Source of the DNA: CAZRDB01 sp964598695
GTDB taxonomy: Bacteria; Armatimonadota; Zipacnadia; UBA1398
Assembly (NCBI GenBank): GCA_964598695.1
Contig: CAZRDB010000051.1
Coordinates: 1 to 27,709, forward strand
Length of the DNA stretch: 27,709 nucleotides
Reading direction: 5' to 3'
Translations under genes and position numbers: made by a program
The notes under the pieces: model-generated
Seen by the model: the letters and a program-made list of their open reading frames with translations, nothing else
What the model was told of the DNA's origin: nothing
Database searches by the model: none
In this document: piece after piece, positions 15,540 through 23,092 of the stretch
Layout of the letters: every line of letters begins with the position of its first letter
How positions within the stretch are numbered: the first letter of the stretch is position 1

Positions 15540-16700
15540 GTGAACACGGAACTTCAGTCCGAGGAAACCGCACTTCGGCGGATGATCCGCCGCTTCTACG
15601 ACACCCCCCTCGGCAACTCTGTCTTCAACATCTCCGGGATCGTGCAGACGGTCTCGCTCGTCGTGCTGATCCTCACCCTTCTCTACCTCGTGCTGGCCGT
15701 GCTGACCGGCGAACTGGCCCGCGTGGGCCCCAACGAGGCCGCGGCGACGCGGTTCCAATGGGTCGGCCTCGGCCTGCTGTACGCGTGCATCGGTCTCACA
15801 CTGGCGCTGGTGGTCCGCAACTGCGGCGACGACACCCTGATCGTGGTGCTCGGCATCGCCGGGGCCGTGGTCTACTTCGGCCTGCCCGTCGGGCTGGGCT
15901 TCGCGATGGGGCGGGGCGGCGGAACGGGCGATGAGAACGCGGCCGCCCGCGTCCTCACCCACCAGTTCATGTTCCTCGGGTTCTTCCTGTGGTCGGTGAC
16001 GGCGCTGCGTGTCTGCGTCTTCGCGATCGACCGCGTGATGACCAGCTCGTCGCGCGACGAGGTCATCTCGCCGAGCCGCGACTTCATCGCCCGCCAGATC
16101 GCCCGTCCGATCAAGCCCAACGCGAAGGTCCGGAGCGGCCCCTTCGCCCGGTGCTGGGAGCAGCCGCACTGCATCGACTTCATCCGCGAGGTCTGCCGGC
16201 CCTGGGCCGAGCGCAAGGCCTGCTGGCGGATCCAGAGCGGATGCATGTGTGACGTCCGGTACCTCTACGAGGCCATGCGCAAGGACGACACGATGGGCGT
16301 CCGGGCCGACCAGGGGATGGAGGACCTCATCCCCGAGGCCTCGGAGATGGGCGGCGGAGGCTTCGAGCGCCGGCTGTTCTGCAAGGACTGCCGGATCTAC
16401 CTCGAGCACCAGCGCCGCAAGTTCCGCGTCCTGAGCCCGCTCTCGGTGCCGATCACCGCCGTCGTGATGCTCGCGATCTCGCCAATCGTGCTGGCCGTCT
16501 ACGGCGTGCTCGTGCAGTGGACGGGCAAGGCGATCGAGACCATGTGGCTGGGCGACAACCGCGGGGAGGTCGCGGGCCGGTTCGTCAACGACCTCGGCAA
16601 CCAGACCGCCGCCTACGCCGCTCTCGTTCTCTGCGGCCTGTTCCTCCTGAGCGCCGTCATGCGCTTCATCGAGTGGCTCACCCTCGAGATCAAGGTCTAG
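15540..16700 (+). CDS. six-TM membrane protein with two-CW-like cysteine cluster
   Basis: A 386-residue protein with predicted membrane segments at about res 34-57, 75-93, 100-122, 142-164, 302-324 and 357-377. Between TM4 and TM5 lies a 135-residue soluble domain. It contains CWEQPHC (C205, C211), C219, CWRIQSGCMC (C228, C235, C237) and a separate CKDC (C281, C284). The CWExxxC...C...CW...C.C pattern resembles the two-CW domains attached to some bacterial chemoreceptors and signalling proteins; a metal or redox site is plausible but unproven. The start is GTG at 15540. It is 117 bp after the third pilT gene, across a hairpin, and upstream of nrdR. No overall family is recognised. Confidence 0.75.
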   Translation: MNTELQSEETALRRMIRRFYDTPLGNSVFNISGIVQTVSLVVLILTLLYLVLAVLTGELARVGPNEAAATRFQWVGLGLLYACIGLTLALVVRNCGDDTLIVVLGIAGAVVYFGLPVGLGFAMGRGGGTGDENAAARVLTHQFMFLGFFLWSVTALRVCVFAIDRVMTSSSRDEVISPSRDFIARQIARPIKPNAKVRSGPFARCWEQPHCIDFIREVCRPWAERKACWRIQSGCMCDVRYLYEAMRKDDTMGVRADQGMEDLIPEASEMGGGGFERRLFCKDCRIYLEHQRRKFRVLSPLSVPITAVVMLAISPIVLAVYGVLVQWTGKAIETMWLGDNRGEVAGRFVNDLGNQTAAYAALVLCGLFLLSAVMRFIEWLTLEIKV

Positions 16701-16727
16701 CGGGGAGCGCCCCCCTCGCGGCCCATG

Positions 16728-16733
16728 TATAAT
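16728..16733 (+). promoter_or_regulatory. consensus -10 element (TATAAT) upstream of nrdR
   Basis: A perfect TATAAT lies 28 bp before the nrdR ATG at 16762. It is preceded by TG but has no recognisable -35 box at 16-18 bp. Transcription would start near 16740. No NrdR-box palindrome is seen. Confidence 0.5.
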
Positions 16734-16761
16734 GGCTCCGTGGGGACGATGGGAGAGCAGG

Positions 16762-17324
16762 ATGCCCGGCATGCGGTGCCNNNNNNNNNNGTTTTGGGTT
16801 GCCCTTTTTGTTTAAAACCCCAACCCGGTTTTTTCTCTGGGGCCAAACCTTTCTGGGGGGCGTGCCCGGGGCGGGGGGGTTGTGGCAACATCGGCCGCCG
16901 CTTCACTACGTACGAACGCGTCGACGGAGGGATGATGACCGTCCGCAAGAAGGACGGCCGCACCGTCCCCTTCGAGTCCTCCAAGGTCCGCGCCGGAATC
17001 CAGATCGCCTGCGAGAAGCGTCCGGTCTCGGTCGAGGAGATCGACTCCCTGGTCCTTCGTGTCGAGAACTCCCTGCGCGACGAGGGCTTCGTCGAGGTCA
17101 CCAGTGAGGAGATCGGCCGCCGGGTGATGGAGGAGCTGCGCGCGCTCGACCCCGTGGCCTACGTTCGGTTCGCCTCGGTCTACGAGGAGTTCGCGGAAGC
17201 CGGCCGCTTCGTCTCCACGGTCCAGCAGCTCGCCGATCCCGAACCCGCCCGAGCGGCGGGGAGTTCCACTGGCACAGCCCCTGCGGACGCCGGCGCGCCG
17301 GAGCCCGAAGGGGTGGAGGACTAG
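16762..17324 (+). CDS. nrdR: transcriptional repressor NrdR, interrupted by an assembly gap
   Basis: NrdR represses ribonucleotide reductase genes using a zinc ribbon and an ATP-cone that senses ATP/dATP. The ATP-cone is intact: GRRFTTYERVDGGMMTVRKK, then GRTVPFESSKVRAGI and DPVAYVRFASVYEEF. The N-terminus is damaged. ATGCGGTGCC before the N-run (16771-16780) reappears as TTGGGTTGCC after it (16794-16803). The following 100 bp, in the frame of the ATP-cone, reads GCPFC...GGCGNIGRRF, almost the length of a normal zinc ribbon (MRCPFC...CxxCGRRF). So the gene is probably intact, with base-call errors at the contig end; Ile stands where the fourth zinc Cys is expected. The ATG at 16762 has GGGAG upstream. 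The C-terminal tail is Pro/Ala-rich. Confidence 0.85.
16781..16790. other. assembly gap (10 N) inside nrdR
   Basis: A placeholder of 10 N. The flanks are near-duplicates, and the downstream flank (about 16791-16890) is rich in homopolymers, unlike the rest of the scaffold. The N-run therefore does not represent 10 real missing bases. Confidence 0.95.
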
Positions 17325-17372
17325 CCCGGGAGCGCCCCGGAGCCGACCGTCCGGCGAGGAGCAGCGTGGCCG

Positions 17373-18554
17373 ATGCGGTCTGACCGATTCCTGCTCGCCA
17401 AACTCGTGCTCGTCTCCTGTCTCGTCGGCGTGCTGTTGGGAACCGCGCTGATCGCCCTACAGGGCCCCCAGCCCTCCCCCGAGCCCGCCACGGTGACGAC
17501 CTCTCCGGCCGCCCGCCCCACGCCTCCTGCCGCGCGGCCACTCGCGCTCGCCCGGGCCGTGCCCGACGAGCGGATGGACCCGATCCCGCCGCCCAGCGCC
17601 CACCCGTCCGGCCCGGCAAGCGCGGCACTGGGACTCGCCGCCGGCCCAACCGTCTCGGCCGACGGGACGCTCCGCGCGATCGCCCTGGTCGAGCCGAACT
17701 TCCGCGCGATCCACCCCGAGTGGCAGGCGGTGGTCGAGCGCCGCTTCGCGGTGGCGGCCGAGCTGCTTCACGCCGCCGCCGGGATCCGACTCTCGCTGGC
17801 CGCGGCGCCGCTGGCCTGGGAGCCGTCGGGCAACTGGAGCGGACTCGACGGCCTCCTCGAGGTCCTCGAGCGCGACAGCGTTCCGAGCCTCCGCGGCGGC
17901 CACGCGACCCTGGCCGTGGGCATCGCGGCCCAGGTCGGCGAGCTGTCGACCGGCACGATGTGCGGCATCGCCCGCGACCTCCGCAACACCTGCATCGTGC
18001 TTGACCTGATGGGCGCCGCCGAGCCCGAGGCGCTGGGCCAGGTCACCCTCGCCCACGAGATCGCCCACTGCCTCGGCTGCTTCCATGTTCCCGCCGAGAC
18101 CAGCATCATGGTGCCTCAGGTCGGCGGCCGCGTCCCCGACCACTTCGACGATGCGAACCGCGAGGTGCTCCGTCTCACGCGCGGCTTCGATGTCTCCATG
18201 GGCGAGCGGGGCCTCCCGGAGCCCACCCTCCGGCGGATCGCCGAGCTGGCCCGCGCGTTCGGTTGCCCCGGCAGCCACAACCCCGGCGCCGCGGCGCTCG
18301 AGGAGCGCTCCTACCGCATGATGGTCGAGGAGCGCGACAACTCGGAGGCCGCCCGGCTCGCCCGCGCCGCGCTCGAGTTCGAGCCCGGGCGCCTCTACGC
18401 TCGGTACAACCTCGCGGTGGCGCTCGCCCGCCTCAACCAGCCGCACGAGGCCCAGCGGGAGCTGGAGCGCGTGATCGAGGACAACCCCACGTTCGGCTAC
18501 CGGCTCGAGGTGCGGCGGCTGCGCGAGGCGCTGTCGCGGGGCGCCGGCCGATGA
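17373..18554 (+). CDS. membrane-anchored metzincin-type zinc metalloprotease with C-terminal TPR-like region
   Basis: A 393-residue protein. A hydrophobic segment (res 9-29) acts as signal or anchor, followed by a Pro/Ala-rich linker (about res 31-95). The protease core carries the complete metzincin consensus HEIAHCLGCFH (H228, E229, H232, G235, H238) and a Met-turn SIMVPQVGG (M246). The C-terminus (about res 315-390) has TPR-like helices (AARLARAALEFEPGRLYA, LARLNQPHEAQRELERVI). It probably acts in the periplasm or outside the membrane; the substrate is unknown. A GAGGAGCAG ribosome-binding site precedes the ATG at 17373. Its stop overlaps the start of the radical SAM gene (ATGA), so the two products are probably translationally coupled. 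Confidence 0.8.
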   Translation: MRSDRFLLAKLVLVSCLVGVLLGTALIALQGPQPSPEPATVTTSPAARPTPPAARPLALARAVPDERMDPIPPPSAHPSGPASAALGLAAGPTVSADGTLRAIALVEPNFRAIHPEWQAVVERRFAVAAELLHAAAGIRLSLAAAPLAWEPSGNWSGLDGLLEVLERDSVPSLRGGHATLAVGIAAQVGELSTGTMCGIARDLRNTCIVLDLMGAAEPEALGQVTLAHEIAHCLGCFHVPAETSIMVPQVGGRVPDHFDDANREVLRLTRGFDVSMGERGLPEPTLRRIAELARAFGCPGSHNPGAAALEERSYRMMVEERDNSEAARLARAALEFEPGRLYARYNLAVALARLNQPHEAQRELERVIEDNPTFGYRLEVRRLREALSRGAGR

Positions 18555-19798
18555 GCGCCGCGCACGACACCCGCTCGACCGCGCCCTACTCGGCGATCAT
18601 CAAGCCGGTCTCCTCCCGCTGCAACCTCGCCTGCGACTACTGCTACTACCAGCGCGTGGGGGCGATGTACCCCGACGAGCCGCCCGGCCCCATGGCCGAC
18701 GAGGTGCTCGAGGAGCTGACCCGCCAAGTGCTCGCCGACAGCGGGCCTCAGGCCGTCTTCGCCTGGCAGGGCGGCGAACCACTCCTCGCCGGGCTCGGCT
18801 TCTTCGAGAAGGCCTTCCGACTCCAGCGCCGCCTCGCGCTGCCCGGCCAAGTCGTCCACAACACCATCCAGACCAACGGCACGCTCCTCGACGACGACTG
18901 GTGCGCCTTCCTGCGTGAGCGCCGGGTCCTCGTGGGCGTGAGCATCGACGGCCCGGCCCCGCTGCACGACGCCAACCGGCACGCCCCCGGCGGCGGCCCG
19001 TCGCACGCGGAGGTCCGGCGCGCGATCGGCCTGCTCCAGGCGCACGGCGTGGAGTTCAACGCTCTGGCCGTCGTCAGCCGGGCCAACGTCGACCACGGCA
19101 GGGCCGTCTTCCGCCACCTCGCCCAGTGCGGGGTGACCTGGATGCAGTTCATCCCGTGCGTCGAGCGCGAGGCCGACGGCCGCCTCACCCCGCACTCGAT
19201 CGACGGCCCCTCGTATGGCCGGTTCCTGTGCGAGGTGTTCGAGGAGTGGTACCCGGCCCACGTGGGTCTGGTCTCGGTCCGGATCTTCGAGAACATGGCC
19301 CAGCGGGCGGTCGGAGCGCCGCCCGAGCTGTGCGTGTTCAGCCCAACCTGCGGCAACGCGGTGGTGATCGAGCGCAACGGCGATGTCTACGCCTGCGATC
19401 ACTTCGTCTACGACGACTACCGGCTGGGCAACCTGACCGAGACGCCGCTGCGCGCGCTGGTGCGGCGCGAGCCCTGCCAGCGGCTCGCGCGGGCGAAGAT
19501 GAACCCGCCCGAGGCCTGCCGGAGCTGCCCGTACGAGGGGCTGTGCTACGGCGGCTGCCCCAAGGAGCGCTACGACTGGGCGACCGGCGCCTTCGGCGAG
19601 CTGGTGCTGTGCGAGGGCTACCGGATGCTGTTCGAGCGCGCCTTCGAGCCGATCGGCGCAATCGGCTGGCGGATCGTCCGGGGCGAGTCGCCGCTCTCGA
19701 TCGGCAACGACCTCCGCGCGCGCGCGCGCGGCGCTACGGCTTCCGGCTCCGGTCGTGGAACTCGCGGAAGAGGGCGGGGCTCGTCTCGTCGGCCTTGA
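18551..19798 (+). CDS. radical SAM/SPASM protein, anaerobic sulfatase-maturating enzyme-like
   Basis: A 415-residue protein. The radical SAM motif is CNLACDYC (C24, C28, C31), followed by WQGGEPLLAG, QTNGTLLDDDW and SIDGPAPLHD. The SPASM part has SPTCGNAVVIERNGDVYACD, HFVYDDYRLGNL and CRSCPYEGLCYGGCPKERY. These match anSME enzymes, which oxidise an active-site Cys or Ser of sulfatases to formylglycine using auxiliary [4Fe-4S] clusters. No sulfatase is encoded in the window, and other radical SAM peptide-modifying enzymes share this architecture. The start ATG overlaps the metzincin stop. The last 20 or so residues follow a (CG)8 run at 19715-19730, are low complexity and lie antisense to the end of the creatininase gene, so the C-terminus may be misread. 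Confidence 0.85.
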   Translation: MSAAHDTRSTAPYSAIIKPVSSRCNLACDYCYYQRVGAMYPDEPPGPMADEVLEELTRQVLADSGPQAVFAWQGGEPLLAGLGFFEKAFRLQRRLALPGQVVHNTIQTNGTLLDDDWCAFLRERRVLVGVSIDGPAPLHDANRHAPGGGPSHAEVRRAIGLLQAHGVEFNALAVVSRANVDHGRAVFRHLAQCGVTWMQFIPCVEREADGRLTPHSIDGPSYGRFLCEVFEEWYPAHVGLVSVRIFENMAQRAVGAPPELCVFSPTCGNAVVIERNGDVYACDHFVYDDYRLGNLTETPLRALVRREPCQRLARAKMNPPEACRSCPYEGLCYGGCPKERYDWATGAFGELVLCEGYRMLFERAFEPIGAIGWRIVRGESPLSIGNDLRARARGATASGSGRGTRGRGRGSSRRP

Positions 19799-20560
19799 TC
19801 TTCGCGAGCGCCTCGGCGACGCGCGCCACCCCGTAATCGAGCNNNNNNNNNNAAAGTTCACATTGGTGCAGACCGTGAGGCCGTTCGCCTCGCCCTTCTC
19901 GAGGGTCGCGTAGGCGGCGTCGCCGGAGTACTGGTTCGGGAAGTCGGCGTACCACTCGATGCTGGTGGTCGCGCCGCCGAGGTCGGCGCCGCGGCCTTGG
20001 GGCATGCCGTCCACACCGAGCCGCTCCGGGTGCACGAGGTCGGGGTGGGTGGCCATGATGTAGCTGGTCTCCATCTCGCCGCCGTGGCCGTCGACCGTCG
20101 TCTCGCGCCGCTCACCCCAATCCGGCAGGCCGTAGTAGGCGTCCAGCCCCAGCAGGTAGAGGGTGTACGGGCGCTCCCGCTCGAGCTGCGACCAGCAGAA
20201 GTGCGGAAGGAGGTAGCGGTTGCCGCCGTGGCCGTCGATCAGGACGATCTTCGAGAAGCCGTTGCGGCCGATCTCGTCGCAGACGGCCTCGAGGATCTCG
20301 TAGAGCGGCTTGAGCCCCAGCGCGAAGGTCCCCGGCTGGTGCTTGGCCTCGAGGATCTGGCCGAAGTAGAAGGGCGGGAAGACGACGACCGGCTCCCGCT
20401 CGGCCGCGCGGAGCGCGACGGCGCGCACGACGTGCAGATCGGTGCCGAGGGGCAAGTGATCGCCATGGCGCTCGAGCACGCCGATCGGCACGAGACAGAC
20501 GCCCTTCGCGCGCTCACGGGCATCGACGAACTCCGGGGCGGTCAGGTCTTCCCAGTTCAT
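19734..20560 (-). CDS. creatininase-family amidohydrolase, interrupted by an assembly gap
   Basis: A metal-dependent amidohydrolase of the creatininase family, which includes creatininase, MftE-like peptidases and formamidopyrimidine deformylases. Likely metal ligands are E30, H32 and D41 (LERHGDHLPLGTD) and H111 (DGHGGN), with the later DGHGGEMETS motif. The substrate cannot be named. The N-terminal 233 residues are read to TVCTNVNF, then the 10-N gap. The remainder (LDYGVARVAEALAKIKADET... ending HDRSRKP) is in another frame only because the gap length is arbitrary; stop at 19736-19734. The ATG at 20560 has GAGGAG upstream. It follows the DUF4855 gene by 25 bp on the same strand, and its 3' end overlaps the convergent radical SAM gene by 65 bp. 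Confidence 0.85.
19843..19852. other. assembly gap (10 N) inside the creatininase-family gene
   Basis: A 10-N placeholder that shifts the reading frame of the minus-strand gene between TVCTNVNF and LDYGVARV. No duplicated flank is obvious here, so a short stretch of real sequence is probably missing. Confidence 0.95.
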
Positions 20561-20585
20561 GGTCTCCAGCTCCTCTGCGGTCTCC

Positions 20586-23024
20586 TCAGCGGACCTCGAT
20601 CTCGCTCAGCATCGTCCAACCGGCCGACGGCGCCAGCGCCAGCCGCACGTAGCGCGCCTCCCGTCCCACCGCCACCAGGTGCGTGAGGGCGGTGCAGCCT
20701 CCACCCCCGGGGTCGACCAGCGTCGCGCGGCCCGCGGAGGACCACGTGCCGCCGTCATCGCTCACGAGCACCTCGGCCTCCGGGGGGGCGACGATCCCCG
20801 CCTCCCCTCCCCCCAACACGTGGGCCCGAACCTCATGCACCACGGCGCGACCACCGAGGTCGACGGTTACCCGAGCCGCCTCACGACGCCAGCCGACCAC
20901 CTGCCCGGTGCCGTAGGACGCCGCGACGACGCCATCTGTGAGCAGGACGCCGTCATCGTCGTAGCGAGAACCCTCGCGCGGGCTCGGACGCGGGCTGAGC
21001 CGGTATGAGGCGCTCCGCGCGTGGTTCGCGCCGTCGCCCCACACCTCGATCTCGCTCAGCATGAGCCAGTGCGGCTGCGTGAAGCGCAGCAGCGCCCAGC
21101 GGGCCGTCGCGGGTCCTCGGGCCGGCCGCAGACGAAGACGGCCGGTCGCGGTCGAGCGACCGTCGCTCTCCGACCGCTCGTGACCGACCTCGACCTCACC
21201 GGCGTCGGCGCTGACGGCCGCGACCGGCTCGGGCGGGGAGGGGCCGCGGCCCACGGCGACCAGCGGCGGCGGCACGGGGCCGGCGAACAGCTCGAGGGAC
21301 ACGCCCGGCGGGAAGGTCACCCCCGCCGAGCCGCCCCCATCGCAGTAGACGACAACCTCATCGACGATGCGGTCGGCGCCGAGGTCGAGCACGACGCGGG
21401 CGCCGGTCCCGCTCCAACCCACGCTCCGCCGGTCCGTCCAGCCCACCTCCGCCGCAACGCCGTCCGTCAGCATCCCGCCCGCGTCCGGGTAGGCGCGCGG
21501 CCGATCGGGCTCGATCGTGTAGGGCGCACCGACCGCGAGCCGGCCCTGGACGCACTGGCGGCCGGGCGTGAACGAGACCGTCGAGACCTCATCCACGGCC
21601 GGCGGCGGCGCCCCGTCGGCGAAGCGCGTGCGGATCCGGAACGCGGCCGGCGCATCCTGGGCCACGGGGACGGCGGCCACGCAGTCGAGCGCGATGCCCT
21701 CATCGCGCGGCGGGATCGAGACCGAGGCCCATCCGGCCGGTGTCCAGGCCCCGTCGCCCGCCGCGACCTCCACGGAGACGATGCCCGAGCGGCGCATCGC
21801 CGCCCGAACCAGGCTCACCTCCAGCTCCTCCGCGCGGCGGGGCGCCGTGAGTTCGACGACCAAGCCCTCGGGCCCCGCGGAGACGGAGGGAGCATCGGGA
21901 TCGAGCGGGGAGACGAAGCGGCCGTCGGAGAGCGCCGAGGGTGACCGGACCACCGAGGCGATCTCGCCCGGTCGGGCGGGCACGTGGCCTCCGATCAGCT
22001 CGCAGGTGCGATCGTAGGCGTCCCGCGCGCCGGGCTCGGGCGATTCGGCCAGGCCGCGGAGGAGGTCGTGGCCCTGGTACCAGGCGCGCGCCGCGCCGCG
22101 GTACCGGCCGAGCGGGTCGGCGGCGTACGCGAGGTAGTCGAGGTAGACCTCCCGGTCGCGCGGCTCTGTCACCACGCTTCCGGCCTCCATCTCGAACCCC
22201 ATGCCGTACCGGCGGGCGAGCGCGGCCGTCTCGAGCAGGCGGTCGTTCCGGATCCGCCCTCCGTGCTGGCCGACGAAGGCGTAGTTGGGCTGCAGGATCG
22301 CGGCATCGAAACCGAGCGTGCGCCAGCGCTCAAAGCCGGTCGCCCGGTAGTAGGGGATCCAGAGCATCCGGTAGCCTCGGGCATGCACGATCGCGGCAGC
22401 CTCGCGTGCCGCCTCCTCGTCCTCGGCGTCGATATCCTCGCGCATCCAGTAGAAGCCCCAGAGCACGAGGTCGGGGAACGCGGCCGCCTCGAACCGGCGA
22501 ATCGCCTCATCCACATGCCACGCGACCGCGCGGGCTCGGTCCCCGGGCACGGCGAGATCCTCGGAGCGCCCGTCTCCATCGACATCGCCGAACTCGTGCG
22601 CCTCGGCCGAGGGGTAGTGGAGGCTCAGGACGACGGCCCGGGGCGTCGGCGGGGCCCCGAGGTTCGCGCGCGCCTCGGTCACCGCCTCCTGCAGCGCGGG
22701 GAGATCCCGTCCCGGCGCGAACCACTCGTCGAGGGCGTGGCGCCAGTCGGCCAACGTCGTCGCACCGTCGTAGTAGGCGGCGCCGGACGGCCCCGCGCCG
22801 TAGCGGAGGAACAGGTAGGCGTCGAAGAGCCACTGCCCGTTGCGGCCGGTGACGTAGGGCCGGAACGCTTCGACGGGGCGCTCGGCGGATTCGTAGATGA
22901 GGACGCAGTCGTGGAACCCGGCAGCGGCGGGGGTGAGGAAGTCGGGGTCGTCCGCGGCCCGTGCGGCCGCGAGGGCCCCGAGCGCGGACCAGCACAGCAG
23001 TGCGACGATGAGGCGCGGCAGCAG
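20586..23024 (-). CDS. secreted DUF4855 protein with two C-terminal discoidin-like repeats
   Basis: Read from a CTG at 23024 this is 812 residues. The signal peptide is MLPRLIVALLCWSALGALAA (then ARA). The mature start FHDCVLIYES...VTGRNGQWLFDAYLF is typical of DUF4855, which spans about res 24-450 and includes WGFYWMRED and LQPNYAFVGQHGGR. A TIM-barrel-like glycan-related role has been proposed for the family, without biochemical proof. Two related C-terminal modules (about res 500-663 and 673-812) each contain a LTDGV...VGW motif and end in MLSEIEV, like F5/8-type carbohydrate-binding domains. No ATG, GTG or TTG lies between the in-frame stop at 23033-23031 and a TTG at 22754, which would remove the signal peptide and conserved N-terminus. 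It is followed by the creatininase gene, 25 bp on. Confidence 0.8.
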   Translation of the reverse strand: MLPRLIVALLCWSALGALAAARAADDPDFLTPAAAGFHDCVLIYESAERPVEAFRPYVTGRNGQWLFDAYLFLRYGAGPSGAAYYDGATTLADWRHALDEWFAPGRDLPALQEAVTEARANLGAPPTPRAVVLSLHYPSAEAHEFGDVDGDGRSEDLAVPGDRARAVAWHVDEAIRRFEAAAFPDLVLWGFYWMREDIDAEDEEAAREAAAIVHARGYRMLWIPYYRATGFERWRTLGFDAAILQPNYAFVGQHGGRIRNDRLLETAALARRYGMGFEMEAGSVVTEPRDREVYLDYLAYAADPLGRYRGAARAWYQGHDLLRGLAESPEPGARDAYDRTCELIGGHVPARPGEIASVVRSPSALSDGRFVSPLDPDAPSVSAGPEGLVVELTAPRRAEELEVSLVRAAMRRSGIVSVEVAAGDGAWTPAGWASVSIPPRDEGIALDCVAAVPVAQDAPAAFRIRTRFADGAPPPAVDEVSTVSFTPGRQCVQGRLAVGAPYTIEPDRPRAYPDAGGMLTDGVAAEVGWTDRRSVGWSGTGARVVLDLGADRIVDEVVVYCDGGGSAGVTFPPGVSLELFAGPVPPPLVAVGRGPSPPEPVAAVSADAGEVEVGHERSESDGRSTATGRLRLRPARGPATARWALLRFTQPHWLMLSEIEVWGDGANHARSASYRLSPRPSPREGSRYDDDGVLLTDGVVAASYGTGQVVGWRREAARVTVDLGGRAVVHEVRAHVLGGGEAGIVAPPEAEVLVSDDGGTWSSAGRATLVDPGGGGCTALTHLVAVGREARYVRLALAPSAGWTMLSEIEVR

Positions 23025-23030
23025 GGCAGC

Positions 23031-23039
23031 TCACCCTCC
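23031..23039 (-). promoter_or_regulatory. ribosome-binding site supporting a CTG start for the DUF4855 gene
   Basis: On the minus strand GGAGGGTGA lies 6 nt before CTG at 23024-23022. It closely resembles the complement of the 16S rRNA 3' end. A GTG inside this motif (23034-23032) is in the wrong frame and would have no spacing. Confidence 0.5.
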
Positions 23040-23092
23040 CGTGTGGTGCGAGAGGGTTCGGCAGAGCGCGGGAGCGCTCCTGCGGCCCGTGC

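Noticed and set aside
17373..20560. A RiPP-like gene cluster (protease, radical SAM/SPASM enzyme, creatininase-family MftE-like enzyme)
   Set aside because: No precursor peptide or RRE-domain protein is visible. The radical SAM sequence matches anSME signatures, and the creatininase gene is convergent, in a different transcription unit.
23071..23080. Ten-base palindrome GGAGCGCTCC between accA and the DUF4855 gene
   Set aside because: It has no loop, is short, and is expected by chance in DNA of this GC content.
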